A stretch of 64,000 nt of DNA, taken from Streptomyces griseofuscus. Its GTDB lineage: Bacteria > Actinomycetota > Actinomycetes > Streptomycetales > Streptomycetaceae. Location of the stretch: the NCBI RefSeq assembly GCF_014673495.1, contig NZ_CP051006.1:6386001-6450000 (forward strand). Reading direction: 5' to 3'. The position numbers and the translations under genes are program-made. Shown piece after piece: positions 52,344-60,922 of this stretch. The notes under the pieces were generated by a model. It made no database searches and was not told the origin of the DNA. It saw only the letters and a program-made list of their open reading frames with translations. The first letter of the stretch is position 1; each line of letters opens with the position of its first letter.

Positions 52344-53710
52344 CGTCCCTCGTACTCCTTGGAGATCTTCTCGGCGAGCTGCTGGGACTTCTTCAGGGCC
52401 GCGTCGACGGACTGGCGCCCGGCGATGGCCGCGCTGATCTCCTGGGAGACCCTGGTGCCGAGATCGGTGAACTCGGGGATGTCGACGAACTGGATGCCGG
52501 GCGCGGGACGGGGCTGCACGCCGGGGTCGCCGGGGCGGCTGCTCTCGATGGCCTGCCGGGTCATCTCCTGGAAGGCCGCGGCGGATCGCCGGTAGTCGGC
52601 GTTGTCGTACGTCGAAGCCCGTTTGCCCGCCGGGACGTTCGGCCAGCCGCTGGTCTCTCCGACCAGCTGCTCGTACTCCTTGCTCGACGCCCAGGAGACG
52701 AACTTCCAGGCCTTGTCGGGGTTGTGGGAGGCGTGCTGGATGCCCCAGGCCCAGGTGTAGAGCCAGCCGGAGGAGGTGGTCCGCTCGACGGGGGCGGGGG
52801 CGTAGCCGAGCTTGCCCTCGACCGGGGAGCCCTTCGCCTCCAGGGAGCCGGCCGCGGAGGTGGCGTCGTACCACATGGCGACCTTGCCCTGCGTCATGTC
52901 GTTCAGGCACTCGGCGAACCCGGACTGCGCCGCGCCGGACTCGCCGTGCGCGCGGACCAGGTCGACATAGAACTTCGTCGCCCCGCGGAAGGCGGGCGAG
53001 TCCAGGCGCGCCTTCCAGTCCTTGTCGAACCAGGTGCCGCCGAAGGTGTTCACGACCGTGGTCAGCGGCGCCGCCATCTCGCCCCAGCCGGGCAGTCCGC
53101 GCAGGCAGATGCCCCGCATACCGGGCCGCGCGCCGTCGGCCTTCGCGGCGAGGTCGGCCACCTGCTGCCAGGTGGGGTGGGCGGGCATGGTCAGGCCCTT
53201 CGCCGCGAACACGTCCTTGCGGTACATCAGGAAGGACGACTCGCCGTAGAAGGGCTGCCCGTAGAGCTTGCCGTCGTCGCCGGTGAGGGAGGCGCGCATC
53301 GGCGCCAGTACGTCCTTCTCGTCGTACGAGGGGTCCTTCGCGACGTAGCCGTCCATCGGGCGCAGCCAGCCGTTGCGGGCGTAGATCGGGATCTCGTAGT
53401 TGGAGAGGGTGGCGACGTCGTACTGGCCCGCCTGGTTGGCGAAGTCCTGGCTGATCTTGTCGCGGACGTCGTTCTCCGGCAGCACGGTGAAGTTCACCTT
53501 GATGCCGGTCTCCTTGGTGAAATGCGGGGCGGTGAGCTTCTGGAGCTCCACCATCTGGGGGTTGTTGACCATCAGTACGTTGATCGAGTCGCCGCCGGAT
53601 CCGGCTCCGCCCGCCCCGACCCAGCAGCCGGACAGCAGGGGGGTGAGCAGCGTCCCTGCGGCGGCCAGGACGAGCAGGGCTCGTGGCCTCCGTCGGCTCG
53701 GGGTGCGCAT
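52340..53710 (-). CDS. Polyol-type ABC transporter substrate-binding lipoprotein
   Basis: A 456-aa solute-binding lipoprotein. The signal peptide ends in the lipobox LLSGC (Cys29). The body is of the bacterial family 1 binding-protein type; stretches such as GQPFYGESSFLMYRKDVF, KVAMWYDATSAAGSLE and YTWAWGIQHASHNPDKAWKF resemble binding proteins for mannitol/sorbitol (SmoE/MtlE). With the linked zinc dehydrogenase this suggests a sugar alcohol, but the exact substrate is inference. It starts 79 bases after the deoR stop, behind AGGAG. Confidence 0.9.
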   Translation of the reverse strand: MRTPSRRRPRALLVLAAAGTLLTPLLSGCWVGAGGAGSGGDSINVLMVNNPQMVELQKLTAPHFTKETGIKVNFTVLPENDVRDKISQDFANQAGQYDVATLSNYEIPIYARNGWLRPMDGYVAKDPSYDEKDVLAPMRASLTGDDGKLYGQPFYGESSFLMYRKDVFAAKGLTMPAHPTWQQVADLAAKADGARPGMRGICLRGLPGWGEMAAPLTTVVNTFGGTWFDKDWKARLDSPAFRGATKFYVDLVRAHGESGAAQSGFAECLNDMTQGKVAMWYDATSAAGSLEAKGSPVEGKLGYAPAPVERTTSSGWLYTWAWGIQHASHNPDKAWKFVSWASSKEYEQLVGETSGWPNVPAGKRASTYDNADYRRSAAAFQEMTRQAIESSRPGDPGVQPRPAPGIQFVDIPEFTDLGTRVSQEISAAIAGRQSVDAALKKSQQLAEKISKEYEGR

Positions 53711-53789
53711 GGATCACTCCTGGATGTATGGGGATATAAGGGGTGTTCAGTGGGTGGGGAGCGCCCACGGGGGACGGGGGACGGGCATC

Positions 53790-54557
53790 TCAGACCCGGA
53801 TGACCTGCGGGCCCAGCAGGGCGTAGCGATGGGCCTCGGCCACCGGGAGCTGGGTGCTGGTCACGATCGCCTCCAGCGCGCCGACGTCCGCGAACCGGCA
53901 GAAGCTCGCCGCGCCGAACTTGGTGTGCACGCCCGCGAACACGGTGCGCCGCGCCGCCCGCATCGCCTGCGCCTTGACCTCGCCGACCGCCGGATCGGGC
54001 GTGGTCAGGCCGTGTTCGCGGGAGATGCCGTTGGCGCCGACATAGGCGAGGTCGAGGACGAAGCCGGACAGCATCGTGGTCGTCCAGTGGTCGACGGTGG
54101 CCAGCGTGCCGGCCCGTACCCGGCCGCCGAGGAGCAGCACCTGGATGTGGTCCGCGCCGGCGAGGGCGCCCGCGACCGGCAGGGACGCGGTGACCACGGT
54201 CAGCGGCCGGTCCCTCGGCAGGGCCTCGGCGATGAGCTGCGGGGTGAAGCCCTCGTCGACGAAGACGGTCTCGGCGTCGCCCAGCAACTCGGCCGCGGCG
54301 GCGGCGATCCGGCGTTTCTCGGGCACCTGGCTGGTGGCCCGGAAGGCCAGCGTGGTCTCGAATCCGGCGCTCTCCACCGGGTAGGCCCCGCCATGGGTGC
54401 GGCGGATCAGCCCGTGGTCCTCCAGAGCGCGCAGATCACGCCGGACGGTCTCCTTGGCCACGCCCAGTTCGGCGGCGAGCGCGGTGACATCGACCGCGCC
54501 GGTGGCGCGCGCGGCCCGCACGATCTCGCGCCGGCGTTCCTCCGTCGTTCCGGTCAT
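53790..54557 (-). CDS. DeoR-family transcriptional regulator of the polyol operon
   Basis: A 255-aa repressor. The N-terminal helix-turn-helix is DVTALAAELGVAKETVRRDL at about 23-42, followed by EDHGLIRRTHGGAY, the DeoR signature. The C-terminal sugar-phosphate sensing domain has VFVDEGFTPQLIAEAL, VTASLPVAGAL, LLLGGRVRAGTLATV and DLAYVGANGIS. The ATG at 54557 has GGAGG 8 bases before it. It is first in line with the transporter genes on the same strand and probably senses a phosphorylated breakdown product. Confidence 0.92.
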   Translation of the reverse strand: MTGTTEERRREIVRAARATGAVDVTALAAELGVAKETVRRDLRALEDHGLIRRTHGGAYPVESAGFETTLAFRATSQVPEKRRIAAAAAELLGDAETVFVDEGFTPQLIAEALPRDRPLTVVTASLPVAGALAGADHIQVLLLGGRVRAGTLATVDHWTTTMLSGFVLDLAYVGANGISREHGLTTPDPAVGEVKAQAMRAARRTVFAGVHTKFGAASFCRFADVGALEAIVTSTQLPVAEAHRYALLGPQVIRV

Positions 54558-54942
54558 CTCGTCATCCTCCTCCCCGCGGAACTGCCCGTTCGGGCCCATG
54601 GGGGAAGTTGTACCGTCGGTCCGCCGCCCTGACCAGGCTTGTTGCCCGCCCGATGCTGCCCGCTTGAGCCCGTTTGCCGGGCACGCTGCCCGCCGCGGAC
54701 CTGCGCGGCGGCGCGGGCCGGTGTGGAAACGGGCGGTGCGCATGCCCGGATGCGGGGCCGGAGAGGTCCGTTCGGCGCCCGTCCGCCCGTTTCCGGGCGG
54801 CGCGAGGGGATCCGGTGCGGCGCGATATGGCCCGGAACCGTTCATGGGGCGCCCGGTGTTGACCGCCTCGCGAGGCCCCCTTAGCGTGAGCCCGTTCATG
54901 CATATGGACGATGGTCACAACAATGCACGTCAAGGAGTCCGG
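54558..54942. other. Divergent deoR/54943 intergenic region with repeats
   Basis: This 385-base region holds no convincing gene. TGCCCG occurs exactly four times at 54583, 54643, 54657 and 54687, all before deoR. Nearer the right-hand gene is a good promoter (54859-54887) whose spacer carries a palindrome. The repeats could be sites for the DeoR-family regulator, but in such GC-rich DNA six-base repeats may arise by chance. Confidence 0.4.
54859..54887 (+). promoter_or_regulatory. HrdB-type promoter with 12-bp palindrome in its spacer
   Basis: TTGACC (54859-54864), 17 bases, TAGCGT (54882-54887) is a good housekeeping promoter for the gene at 54943, giving a leader of about 50 bases. The spacer begins with GCCTCGCGAGGC (54865-54876), a perfect palindrome between -35 and -10, the usual place for a repressor site. 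Confidence 0.65.
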
Positions 54943-56106
54943 GTGAAGGCCGCCGCGTTCGTCTACCCCTGGGACGTCAACGGGGACCCCGACGCCCCCG
55001 CCCGCATCGCCGGGCTCGGCGTCGAGCAGGTGACCCTCGCCGCCGCCTACCACTCCACCCGCGCCCTGACCCCGCGCCACCCCCGCCACCGCGTCGTCAC
55101 CGCCGAACACGCGGCCGTCCTCTATCCGCCGGGCGACCACTGGACCGGCCGAATCCCGCGCCCGTACCCCGCAGGCCGCTGGGCCCCCGGCGACGCCCAC
55201 GGCGAGGCGGCCCGGGCGCTCGCCGGCGCCGGTCTCGCGGTGCACACCTGGGTGGTCCTCGCGCACAACTCCCGCCTGGGCGCGGAACATCCGGACACCT
55301 CCGTCGTCAACGCCTACGGCGACCGCTACCCCTGGGCGCCCTGCGTCGCCCAGGAGGCGACCCGCGCCTACCTCGTCGGCCTCGCCGCCGAGGCCGCCGT
55401 ACGCCCCGGCGCCCAGGGCACCGAGCTGGAGTCCCTCGGCTGGTACGGACTGCCGCATCTGCACGCCCACGACAAGATCTCCGGTGTGCCCCTGGGCGAG
55501 GCCGGGGAGTACCTGATGTCCCTGTGCTTCTGTCCCTCCTGTCGTGCGGGCTACGGCGAACAGGGCGTGGGAGACGAGGAGTTGGCGGCTGCCGTACGGG
55601 CCGCCCTGGAGCCGCTGTGGCGGGGCGCGGCGGTCGACGGCGGCCTGCCGGCGGTGCCGGAACTGCTCGGCGAGGAGCGGGCCGCCGCCGTCCGGGCCTG
55701 GCGGGACAGGACCGCCCGGAGCCTCCAGGAGGAGGCCGTGGCCGCCGTACGCGCCGCCGCGCCCGCCGGGTTCCAGATCCTGCTGCACGCCGACCCCGTC
55801 CCCGAGCACTGCGGCGCGAACGCGGGTGTCGATCCGGCCCACATCCTCTCCGTGGCCGACGGCGTCGTGGTCCCCTGCACCGCGGGCACGGCCCTGCTGG
55901 CACCCTTCGCCGCGCACGCGGGCGAGCGGACCGTGCTGGCCGCCAACTTCACCGTCGTCTCCGGGATGGGCGGCAGCCCCCGCACCCTCGCGGCGGACGC
56001 GGCCCGCGCCCGGGCGGCCGGCGCGACCGAACTGCGGCTGTATCACGCCGGGTTGGCATCGGACGGCGATCTCGCGGCGGTGCGCGAGGCGCTGGCGGCA
56101 CGCTGA
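54943..56106 (+). CDS. Unknown protein, possibly a TIM-barrel glycosidase relative
   Basis: A 387-aa protein with no confident family. Alternating strand/helix pattern suggests a TIM barrel (VKAAAFVYPWDVNG, LAVHTWVVLAHNS, ELESLGWYGLPHLHAHDK, GFQILLHADPVPEH). CFCPSCRAGYGEQ near residue 190 resembles Cys motifs seen in uncharacterised glycoside-hydrolase-like proteins. The GTG at 54943 follows AAGGAG; ATG codons at 54898 and 54904 are less likely. It is divergent from the polyol operon and its DeoR regulator, so a role in carbohydrate use is plausible but unproven. Its end abuts an MFS relic on the other strand. Confidence 0.6.
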   Translation: MKAAAFVYPWDVNGDPDAPARIAGLGVEQVTLAAAYHSTRALTPRHPRHRVVTAEHAAVLYPPGDHWTGRIPRPYPAGRWAPGDAHGEAARALAGAGLAVHTWVVLAHNSRLGAEHPDTSVVNAYGDRYPWAPCVAQEATRAYLVGLAAEAAVRPGAQGTELESLGWYGLPHLHAHDKISGVPLGEAGEYLMSLCFCPSCRAGYGEQGVGDEELAAAVRAALEPLWRGAAVDGGLPAVPELLGEERAAAVRAWRDRTARSLQEEAVAAVRAAAPAGFQILLHADPVPEHCGANAGVDPAHILSVADGVVVPCTAGTALLAPFAAHAGERTVLAANFTVVSGMGGSPRTLAADAARARAAGATELRLYHAGLASDGDLAAVREALAAR

Positions 56107-56203
56107 ACCAGCGGGACCGCGCTCGCCACCGTCGCCAGGCCGTAGCAGGGCAGCAGCAGCCCGGGACCCACCGGTTCGACCGGAGCGGCGCCCGCGCCGG
56201 CGA

Positions 56204-56322
56204 GGACGCGAGCGCCACCGGGCCGGACGCGGCGGCCCGCGCGATCACCGCGAGCCCGGTCAGGGCTGCGCCCGCCGCCGCGAACCGCCGGGCGGCCAGC
56301 AGGCGCGGCGCGGCGCCGATGA
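56204..56322. repeat. 119-bp direct repeat, copy 1, inside MFS relic
   Basis: This segment matches 56440-56558 at a constant offset of 236 bases with five mismatches in 119 (about 96% identity by eye). It begins GGACGCGAGCGCCACCGGG. Both copies encode, on the minus strand, RRFAAAG-ALTGLAVIARAAAS from the MFS relic. It reflects an internal tandem duplication. Confidence 0.85.
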
Positions 56323-56439
56323 CGTTCGGTGTGCTCGCGGTGGCCGCACCCGGCCGAGCAGCGCGTCCGGGGGCTCCCGCTGCACGGCGGTGAGCGCGGT
56401 CGTCAGCACACAGGGCAGACCGAGACCGGATGCCGATGG

Positions 56440-56558
56440 GGACGCGAGCGCCACCGGGTCGGACGCGGCGGCCCGCGCGATCACCGCGAGCCCGGTCAGG
56501 GCTGTGCCCGCCGCCGCGAACCGCCGGGCGCCCAGCAGGCGCGGCGCGGGGCCGGTGA
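56440..56558. repeat. 119-bp direct repeat, copy 2, inside MFS relic
   Basis: Partner of 56204-56322, differing at five positions. In this copy the minus-strand frame is still continuous with the preceding MFS sequence, so it is probably the original and the other the duplicate. Confidence 0.85.
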
Positions 56559-57069
56559 GCAGCCCGACCGTCACCGAGCCCGCGCCCTGGACGGCGTACG
56601 GCACGCCCGCGTAGGCGGGGGAGTGGCCGAGGCGGTCGATCACGGCGTACAGCGCGGCGCCGGCGAGGGAGGTGAGCGGCAGTGTCGTACCGCCCGCCCG
56701 GACCAGGGGGCGCAGGCCGTCATGGCGCCACAGGTACCGGACGCCCCCGGCGGCGCCGGTCGCCGCCGTCCGGAAGTACCGGACGCTCCTCGCGCACGCG
56801 CAGCAGGGCGCACGGTCCGGCCGCGGCGGCGAAACTGGCCGCGCCCGCCGCCGAAGGCCGTGTACAGAACGGCGCCGGTGAGCGGGGCGACGAGCTTCAT
56901 GGCCTCGGTGACCGTCATCCGCAGCCCGTCGAAGTCGCCGAGGAGGTCGGCATGCCGAGCCATGGTGGCTCTGAGGAGGGCCTCCGTGGATCGGTCGGAT
57001 TCCCTGTGCGCCGATGAGTTCCGGGCCGCCGGCCGGTCCACCCCTGAGGAACCCCCTAAGGAGCAGTCC

Positions 57070-57663
57070 ATGACCACGACCATGATCGACCTGGGCCCTC
57101 AGACCCGTCTGGTGGCGGAACTGGCCCGGGCGGTCGCCGACGAGCAGCTGGCGGCCCCGACCCCGTGCCCCGAGTACGCGGTACGGGAGTTGCTGGCCCA
57201 CCTGCACGGGCTGTCCGTCGCCTTCCGCGACGCCGCCCGCAAGGACCTCGGCCCGACCACCGGCACCAGCCCCGGCGCCGCCCTCCCGATCCTCGACCCC
57301 GGCTGGCGCGCCGAACTGCCGAAGGCGCTGGACGAACTGGCCGACGCCTGGCGCGACCCGGCCGCCTGGACCGGTATGACCCGCGCGGGCGGGGTGGACC
57401 TGCCCGGCGCGGTCGGGGGCGCCGTCGTCGCCGACGAACTGGTCGTCCACGGCTGGGACCTGGCCCGCGCCCTCGGCCACCCCTACACCCCCGACCCGGC
57501 CGCGCTGGACGCCGCCCGGTCCTTCCTCCTGGCCGCCGCGCAGGACCCCGGCCGGGGCGGTGGCATCTTCGGCCCTGTCGTCCCGACCCCGGAGGACGCC
57601 TCCCCGCTGGACCGCGCGCTCGGCCTGAGCGGTCGTGACCCGGGGTGGCGGCCGGCCGGGTGA
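57070..57663 (+). CDS. TIGR03086-type DinB-fold (mycothiol-dependent) protein
   Basis: A 197-aa protein of the actinobacterial DinB/maleylpyruvate isomerase-like family, helical-bundle proteins that bind metal and may use mycothiol. The metal ligands fit PCPEYAVRELLAHLHG near residue 33 and ADELVVHGWDLARALG near 122, with His at matching places. The family name usually used is TIGR03086 metal-binding protein; its substrate is unknown. ATG 57070 follows AAGGAG. It lies downstream of the decayed MFS region and upstream of a terminator. Confidence 0.85.
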   Translation: MTTTMIDLGPQTRLVAELARAVADEQLAAPTPCPEYAVRELLAHLHGLSVAFRDAARKDLGPTTGTSPGAALPILDPGWRAELPKALDELADAWRDPAAWTGMTRAGGVDLPGAVGGAVVADELVVHGWDLARALGHPYTPDPAALDAARSFLLAAAQDPGRGGGIFGPVVPTPEDASPLDRALGLSGRDPGWRPAG

Positions 57664-57737
57664 GGGGCCGGGGCCGGGGCCGGGTGTCCCACGTCCTGAC
57701 GGCGCCCTGGGGGAACCTCCTTTGATGCCCGAATTCC

Positions 57738-57764
57738 CGCCCCGGAACACGGAGTTCCGGGGCG
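57738..57764 (+). terminator. Hairpin terminator after the DinB-fold gene
   Basis: CGCCCCGGAA (57738-57747) pairs exactly with TTCCGGGGCG (57755-57764) across a 7-base loop, 75 bases after the stop. Confidence 0.8.
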
Positions 57765-57891
57765 GCGCTCGGACATGGCTGGAAAAAGACGTCCGTATCG
57801 ATCGGGTAACAGGCCTCGCGGTACCGCTTGTTATGCGCGTAGACAATCCGTGACCTGGTCACTCACTCTAGCCACCAGATCCGGAGAATCC

Positions 57892-58689
57892 ATGCGGAAG
57901 TCCCTCAGAGCGGCCGCCGCCGGCGCCGCCTGCGTCGTCGCCGGTGCCGCCCTGTACGGCGCGGGCGCGGCCACCGCCGGTCAGTCGACGGCCAACTCCA
58001 CCCACGAGCCCTACAACATCGGGCTCCTGACGAAGGACATCGACACCTACTACGGCACCACCGCCGACAGCAACGGCGTCTACCAGGCGTCGCCGACCAG
58101 CCCGTACGCCAAGGACCTGGCGCGGATCGACGCGGACGCCAAGAAGTACATCGACCGGGCCGCCCGTACCTCGCGCGCGCGCCACCAGAAGCCCGCCGTC
58201 ATGTTCGACATCGACGACACGGTGCTGCTGAGCCTCGACTACGAGAAGCGCAACAACTACGGCTACAACTCGGCCACCTGGAACGACTACGTCAACAAGG
58301 CCAGCCGTCCCGCCGTCTTCGGCAGCCCCGAGCTGATCCGCTACGCCCAGTCCAAGGGCGTCGCGGTCTTCTACAACTCGGGTCTCACCGAGGCGCAGCG
58401 CGGTGCCGCGGTCACCAACCTGAAGAGGGTCGGTGCCGACGTCAACCTGGACGCCGCCCACATGTTCCTCAAGGACTCGGCCAACCCGCCGGCCTACCTG
58501 AAGGACTGCGCCACCCCGGGCGCCTGGACGTGCACGACCGTCCAGTACAAGGCCGGTACCCGCGAGCACATCGAGAAGGACCTCGGCTACGAGATCGTCG
58601 CCGACTTCGGCGACCAGTACTCGGACCTGGACGGCGGCTACTCCGGCCGTACGTACAAGCTGCCGAACCCCACGTACTTCGTCGGCTGA
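57892..58689 (+). CDS. Secreted HAD-family (class B/C-type) acid phosphatase
   Basis: A 265-aa exported protein with a Sec-type signal peptide (RAAAAGAACVVAGAALYGAG, cleavage near residue 30). The HAD motif I is VMFDIDDTVLLS with nucleophile Asp106 and Asp108; motif II FYNSGLTE; motif III Lys region near KRVGADV; motif IV GDQYSDLDGG. This is the layout of PF03767 plant/bacterial acid phosphatases. It probably removes phosphate from external organic substrates. ATG 57892 is behind GGAG. Convergent with the penicillin-binding protein gene. Confidence 0.9.
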   Translation: MRKSLRAAAAGAACVVAGAALYGAGAATAGQSTANSTHEPYNIGLLTKDIDTYYGTTADSNGVYQASPTSPYAKDLARIDADAKKYIDRAARTSRARHQKPAVMFDIDDTVLLSLDYEKRNNYGYNSATWNDYVNKASRPAVFGSPELIRYAQSKGVAVFYNSGLTEAQRGAAVTNLKRVGADVNLDAAHMFLKDSANPPAYLKDCATPGAWTCTTVQYKAGTREHIEKDLGYEIVADFGDQYSDLDGGYSGRTYKLPNPTYFVG

Positions 58690-58739
58690 GGTCTCCCAGA
58701 CCTTCGTCCGAGGCCCTCGTAGGGCCCTCTGACGCCCGC

Positions 58740-58783
58740 GCCCCCGCCACCGGCCGCCGCATGGACGGCGCCGTGGCGGGGGC
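58740..58783. terminator. Bidirectional terminator, phosphatase/PBP
   Basis: GCCCCCGCCAC (58740-58750) pairs exactly with GTGGCGGGGGC (58773-58783), with partial pairing inside the loop, between convergent genes. Confidence 0.8.
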
Positions 58784-58818
58784 CCGGTGTTCTCGCCGGC
58801 TGTCGGTGTGCCAGGGCC

Positions 58819-60285
58819 TCACTTCTTCAGCGCCGCCGCCATCATGGCCCGCGCCACCGGCGCCGCCAGCCCGTTGCCGCTGACCTCCGAGCGCGCCGCG
58901 TCCGACTGCTCGACCATCACCGCGACGGCCACCTCCTTGCCGTTGCTGTCGGACTTGCCGAACGAGGTGAACCAGGCGTACGGCGTCTTGCTGTTGTTCT
59001 CGCCGTGCTGCGCGGTACCGGTCTTGCCGCCGACGGTCGCACCGTCGATCAGCGCGTTGGTGCCGGTGCCGTCCTTGACCACGGTCTCCATGGCGGACTG
59101 GAGCTGGGCCGCGGTCCGGGCGCTGATGATCCGCTTGGAGCCGGTGTCGGCGTCGTAGTCGTGCACCACGTCACCACCGCTGTCCACGGTCCGGGAGACC
59201 ATGTGCGGCGAGGGCAGCTCACCGCCGTTGGCGATCGCCGCGGACACCATGGCCATCTGGAGCGGGGTCGCGGTGACGTCGTACTGGCCGATGCCGGTCA
59301 GCCCGGTCGAGGACTTGTCCATGTCCTTCGGGTAGACGCTCGGATACGCGCGCACCGGCACGTCCTGGCGGTCGTCGTTGAAGCCGTACTTCTCCGCCAT
59401 GGCCCGCACCTTGTCCTGGCCGAGGTCGACGGCCATCTTGGCGAAGACGTTGTTGCAGGAGTACTGGAGCGCCACCCGGATCGAGGCGTTGCGGCACGGC
59501 GCCGAGGGGTTCTCGTTGGCCAGGTCCCTCAACGTGCCCGGCAGCCGGTACGGATCGGGGCTGTCGGTGTGCTGGTCGACGTTCTCGTACAGCCCGCTCT
59601 CCAGCGCGGCCGAGGCCACGACCAGCTTGAACGTGGAGCCGGGCGGCAGCGGCTGGCGCAGCGCCCGGTTGTTCATCGGCTTGTCCGGGTCCGCGTTCAG
59701 CCGCTTCCAGGCGCCGCCCGCCGTGTTGGCGTCGGTGAGCTGCGAGGGGTCGTACGACGGGGTCGACACCGCGGCCAGGATGCGGCCGGTCTTCGGGTCG
59801 ATGGCGACGGCCCCGCCCTTCTTGTCGCCGAGCGCGTCATAGGCGGCCTTCTGCACCGCCGGGTCGATGGTGGTCACGACGTCGCCGGGGTCGGCCCGCT
59901 CACCGGTGAGGGTGTCCATGATCGTCTTCAGGCCCGGGTCCGTGCCGTTGAGCAGATCGGTGTAGATGCCCTCAAGCTGGGTGGGCGCGTACGCCTGCGA
60001 GGCGTAGCCGGTCACCGCCGCGTACAGCTTGCCGTCCTTGTACGTGCGCTTGTAGGCGAGATCGCCTCCCTTGGTCCGGGCCGAGCCGGTGATGGCGTTT
60101 CCGGCCACGATGATGTTCCCGAGCGGCTGCGAGTAGGTCGCGATCGCGTTCCGCCGGTTGTTCGTGTCGTCCGCGAGGGCCTGTCCGTCGTAGAACTGCA
60201 CCCAGGTCGCCCGCACCAGCAGGGCGATCACCAGCAGCAGTGAGAAGACGGACGCTCGCCTGATCGTCTTGTTCATCCCGTTCAT
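58819..60285 (-). CDS. Class B penicillin-binding protein (transpeptidase)
   Basis: A 488-aa membrane-anchored peptidoglycan transpeptidase of the PbpA/PBP2-like family. One N-terminal helix (ASVFSLLLVIALLVRATWV), a short dimerisation-type domain, then the catalytic domain with Ser217-x-x-Lys220 (PPGSTFKLV), Ser276-Cys-Asn278 (YSCNN) and Lys421-Thr-Gly (GGKTGTAQHG). No PASTA domain. Start may be Met1 or Met4; both fall in a GGGATGAAC repeat. It stands alone, without the FtsW/RodA partner that accompanies PbpA at its main locus, so it is probably one of several paralogues with a condition-specific role. Confidence 0.92.
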   Translation of the reverse strand: MNGMNKTIRRASVFSLLLVIALLVRATWVQFYDGQALADDTNNRRNAIATYSQPLGNIIVAGNAITGSARTKGGDLAYKRTYKDGKLYAAVTGYASQAYAPTQLEGIYTDLLNGTDPGLKTIMDTLTGERADPGDVVTTIDPAVQKAAYDALGDKKGGAVAIDPKTGRILAAVSTPSYDPSQLTDANTAGGAWKRLNADPDKPMNNRALRQPLPPGSTFKLVVASAALESGLYENVDQHTDSPDPYRLPGTLRDLANENPSAPCRNASIRVALQYSCNNVFAKMAVDLGQDKVRAMAEKYGFNDDRQDVPVRAYPSVYPKDMDKSSTGLTGIGQYDVTATPLQMAMVSAAIANGGELPSPHMVSRTVDSGGDVVHDYDADTGSKRIISARTAAQLQSAMETVVKDGTGTNALIDGATVGGKTGTAQHGENNSKTPYAWFTSFGKSDSNGKEVAVAVMVEQSDAARSEVSGNGLAAPVARAMMAAALKK

Positions 60286-60376
60286 CCCGCACGGAAGACG
60301 CGCGGGAAGGGCACGAACGTTCCCGCACGCCGGGATTTCTCATGTCCCGTTCATCCCGAGCGCCCCCGTTCATCCC
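60271..60376. repeat. Four GTTCATCCC repeats before the PBP gene
   Basis: GTTCATCCC starts at 60271, 60280, 60349 and 60368. The first two are back to back and overlap the PBP start codons (minus-strand GGGATGAAC). They could be regulator sites or the product of slippage around the start codon. Confidence 0.5.
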
Positions 60377-60391
60377 CTGCTCATGCGTCAC

Positions 60392-60862
60392 TCATGCGTG
60401 CAGGACGAGCACGACCTCCTCGATCTCCTCGCCCCGGCCGTTGGCGAAGCCCCGGGCCCGGACGGACTCGCGGAAGCCGCATTTGGCCAGGACCCGCAGC
60501 GAGGCGGCGTTGTCGGCCGCCGCCCGCGCGTAGAGCGGCCGCTCGGGAACTTCGGCGAGCAGGGCGCGCAGCGCGGCCGTGGCCACGCCCCGGCCCCAGT
60601 GGGCGCGGTCGATCCAGTACGTCACCTCGCGCTCGCCGGGCTCCCCGTAGACCGCCGCGCTGCCGGCCACCCGCCCGTCGGCCAGCACCGTGCGCAGCAC
60701 GTCGGCAGAGCCGCGGATCCGTTTGAGACGGGCCTCGAACGCGTCCCGGTCGGTCGCATCCTGGGGGCCGAACGCGGCCATCCGCAGGGCCACCGGGTCG
60801 GTCATCTGCCGGAAGAACAACGGCAGATCCTCGTCGCGGACGGTCCGCAGCGTGATCTCCAT
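60392..60862 (-). CDS. GNAT-family N-acetyltransferase (RimJ-like)
   Basis: A 156-aa acetyltransferase using acetyl-CoA. The GNAT motif A is WIDRAHWGRGVATAALRALL (R-G-x-G/A acetyl-CoA loop), and the N-terminal ITLRTVRDEDLPLFFRQMTD and C-terminal NAASLRVLAKCGFRES are typical of the RimJ/RimL branch. The substrate is unknown. TATTCT on the minus strand (60876-60871) ends 8 bases before the ATG, so the mRNA may be leaderless. Confidence 0.85.
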   Translation of the reverse strand: MEITLRTVRDEDLPLFFRQMTDPVALRMAAFGPQDATDRDAFEARLKRIRGSADVLRTVLADGRVAGSAAVYGEPGEREVTYWIDRAHWGRGVATAALRALLAEVPERPLYARAAADNAASLRVLAKCGFRESVRARGFANGRGEEIEEVVLVLHA

Positions 60863-60922
60863 GGGGCCCGAGAATACGACGGTACGAGCGCCGTGCCGGG
60901 CCGCGCCGCGCGTGGCCCGCGC

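Larger units (their letters stand above)
56108..56996 (-). pseudogene. MFS transporter relic, truncated and frameshifted
   Basis: On the minus strand the region reads, in changing frames, as the second half of a drug-exporter-type MFS protein: RHADLLGDFDGLRMTVTEA and KLVAPLTGAVLYTAFGGG near 56870-56990, then RYLWRHDGLRPLVRAGGTT, AGVPYAVQGAGSVTVGLL, GLGLPCVLTTALTAVQR and PPDALLGRV. At least one frame change lies near 56850 and another near 56360. The N-terminal half is missing. Part of the C-terminal region is duplicated (119 bases, see repeats), producing a second, frame-disrupted copy. No intact product is possible. Confidence 0.75.

Noticed and set aside
60310..60325. LexA (SOS) box in the PBP upstream region
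   Set aside because: GAACGTTC is present but lacks the four central bases of the actinobacterial GAAC-N4-GTTC site.
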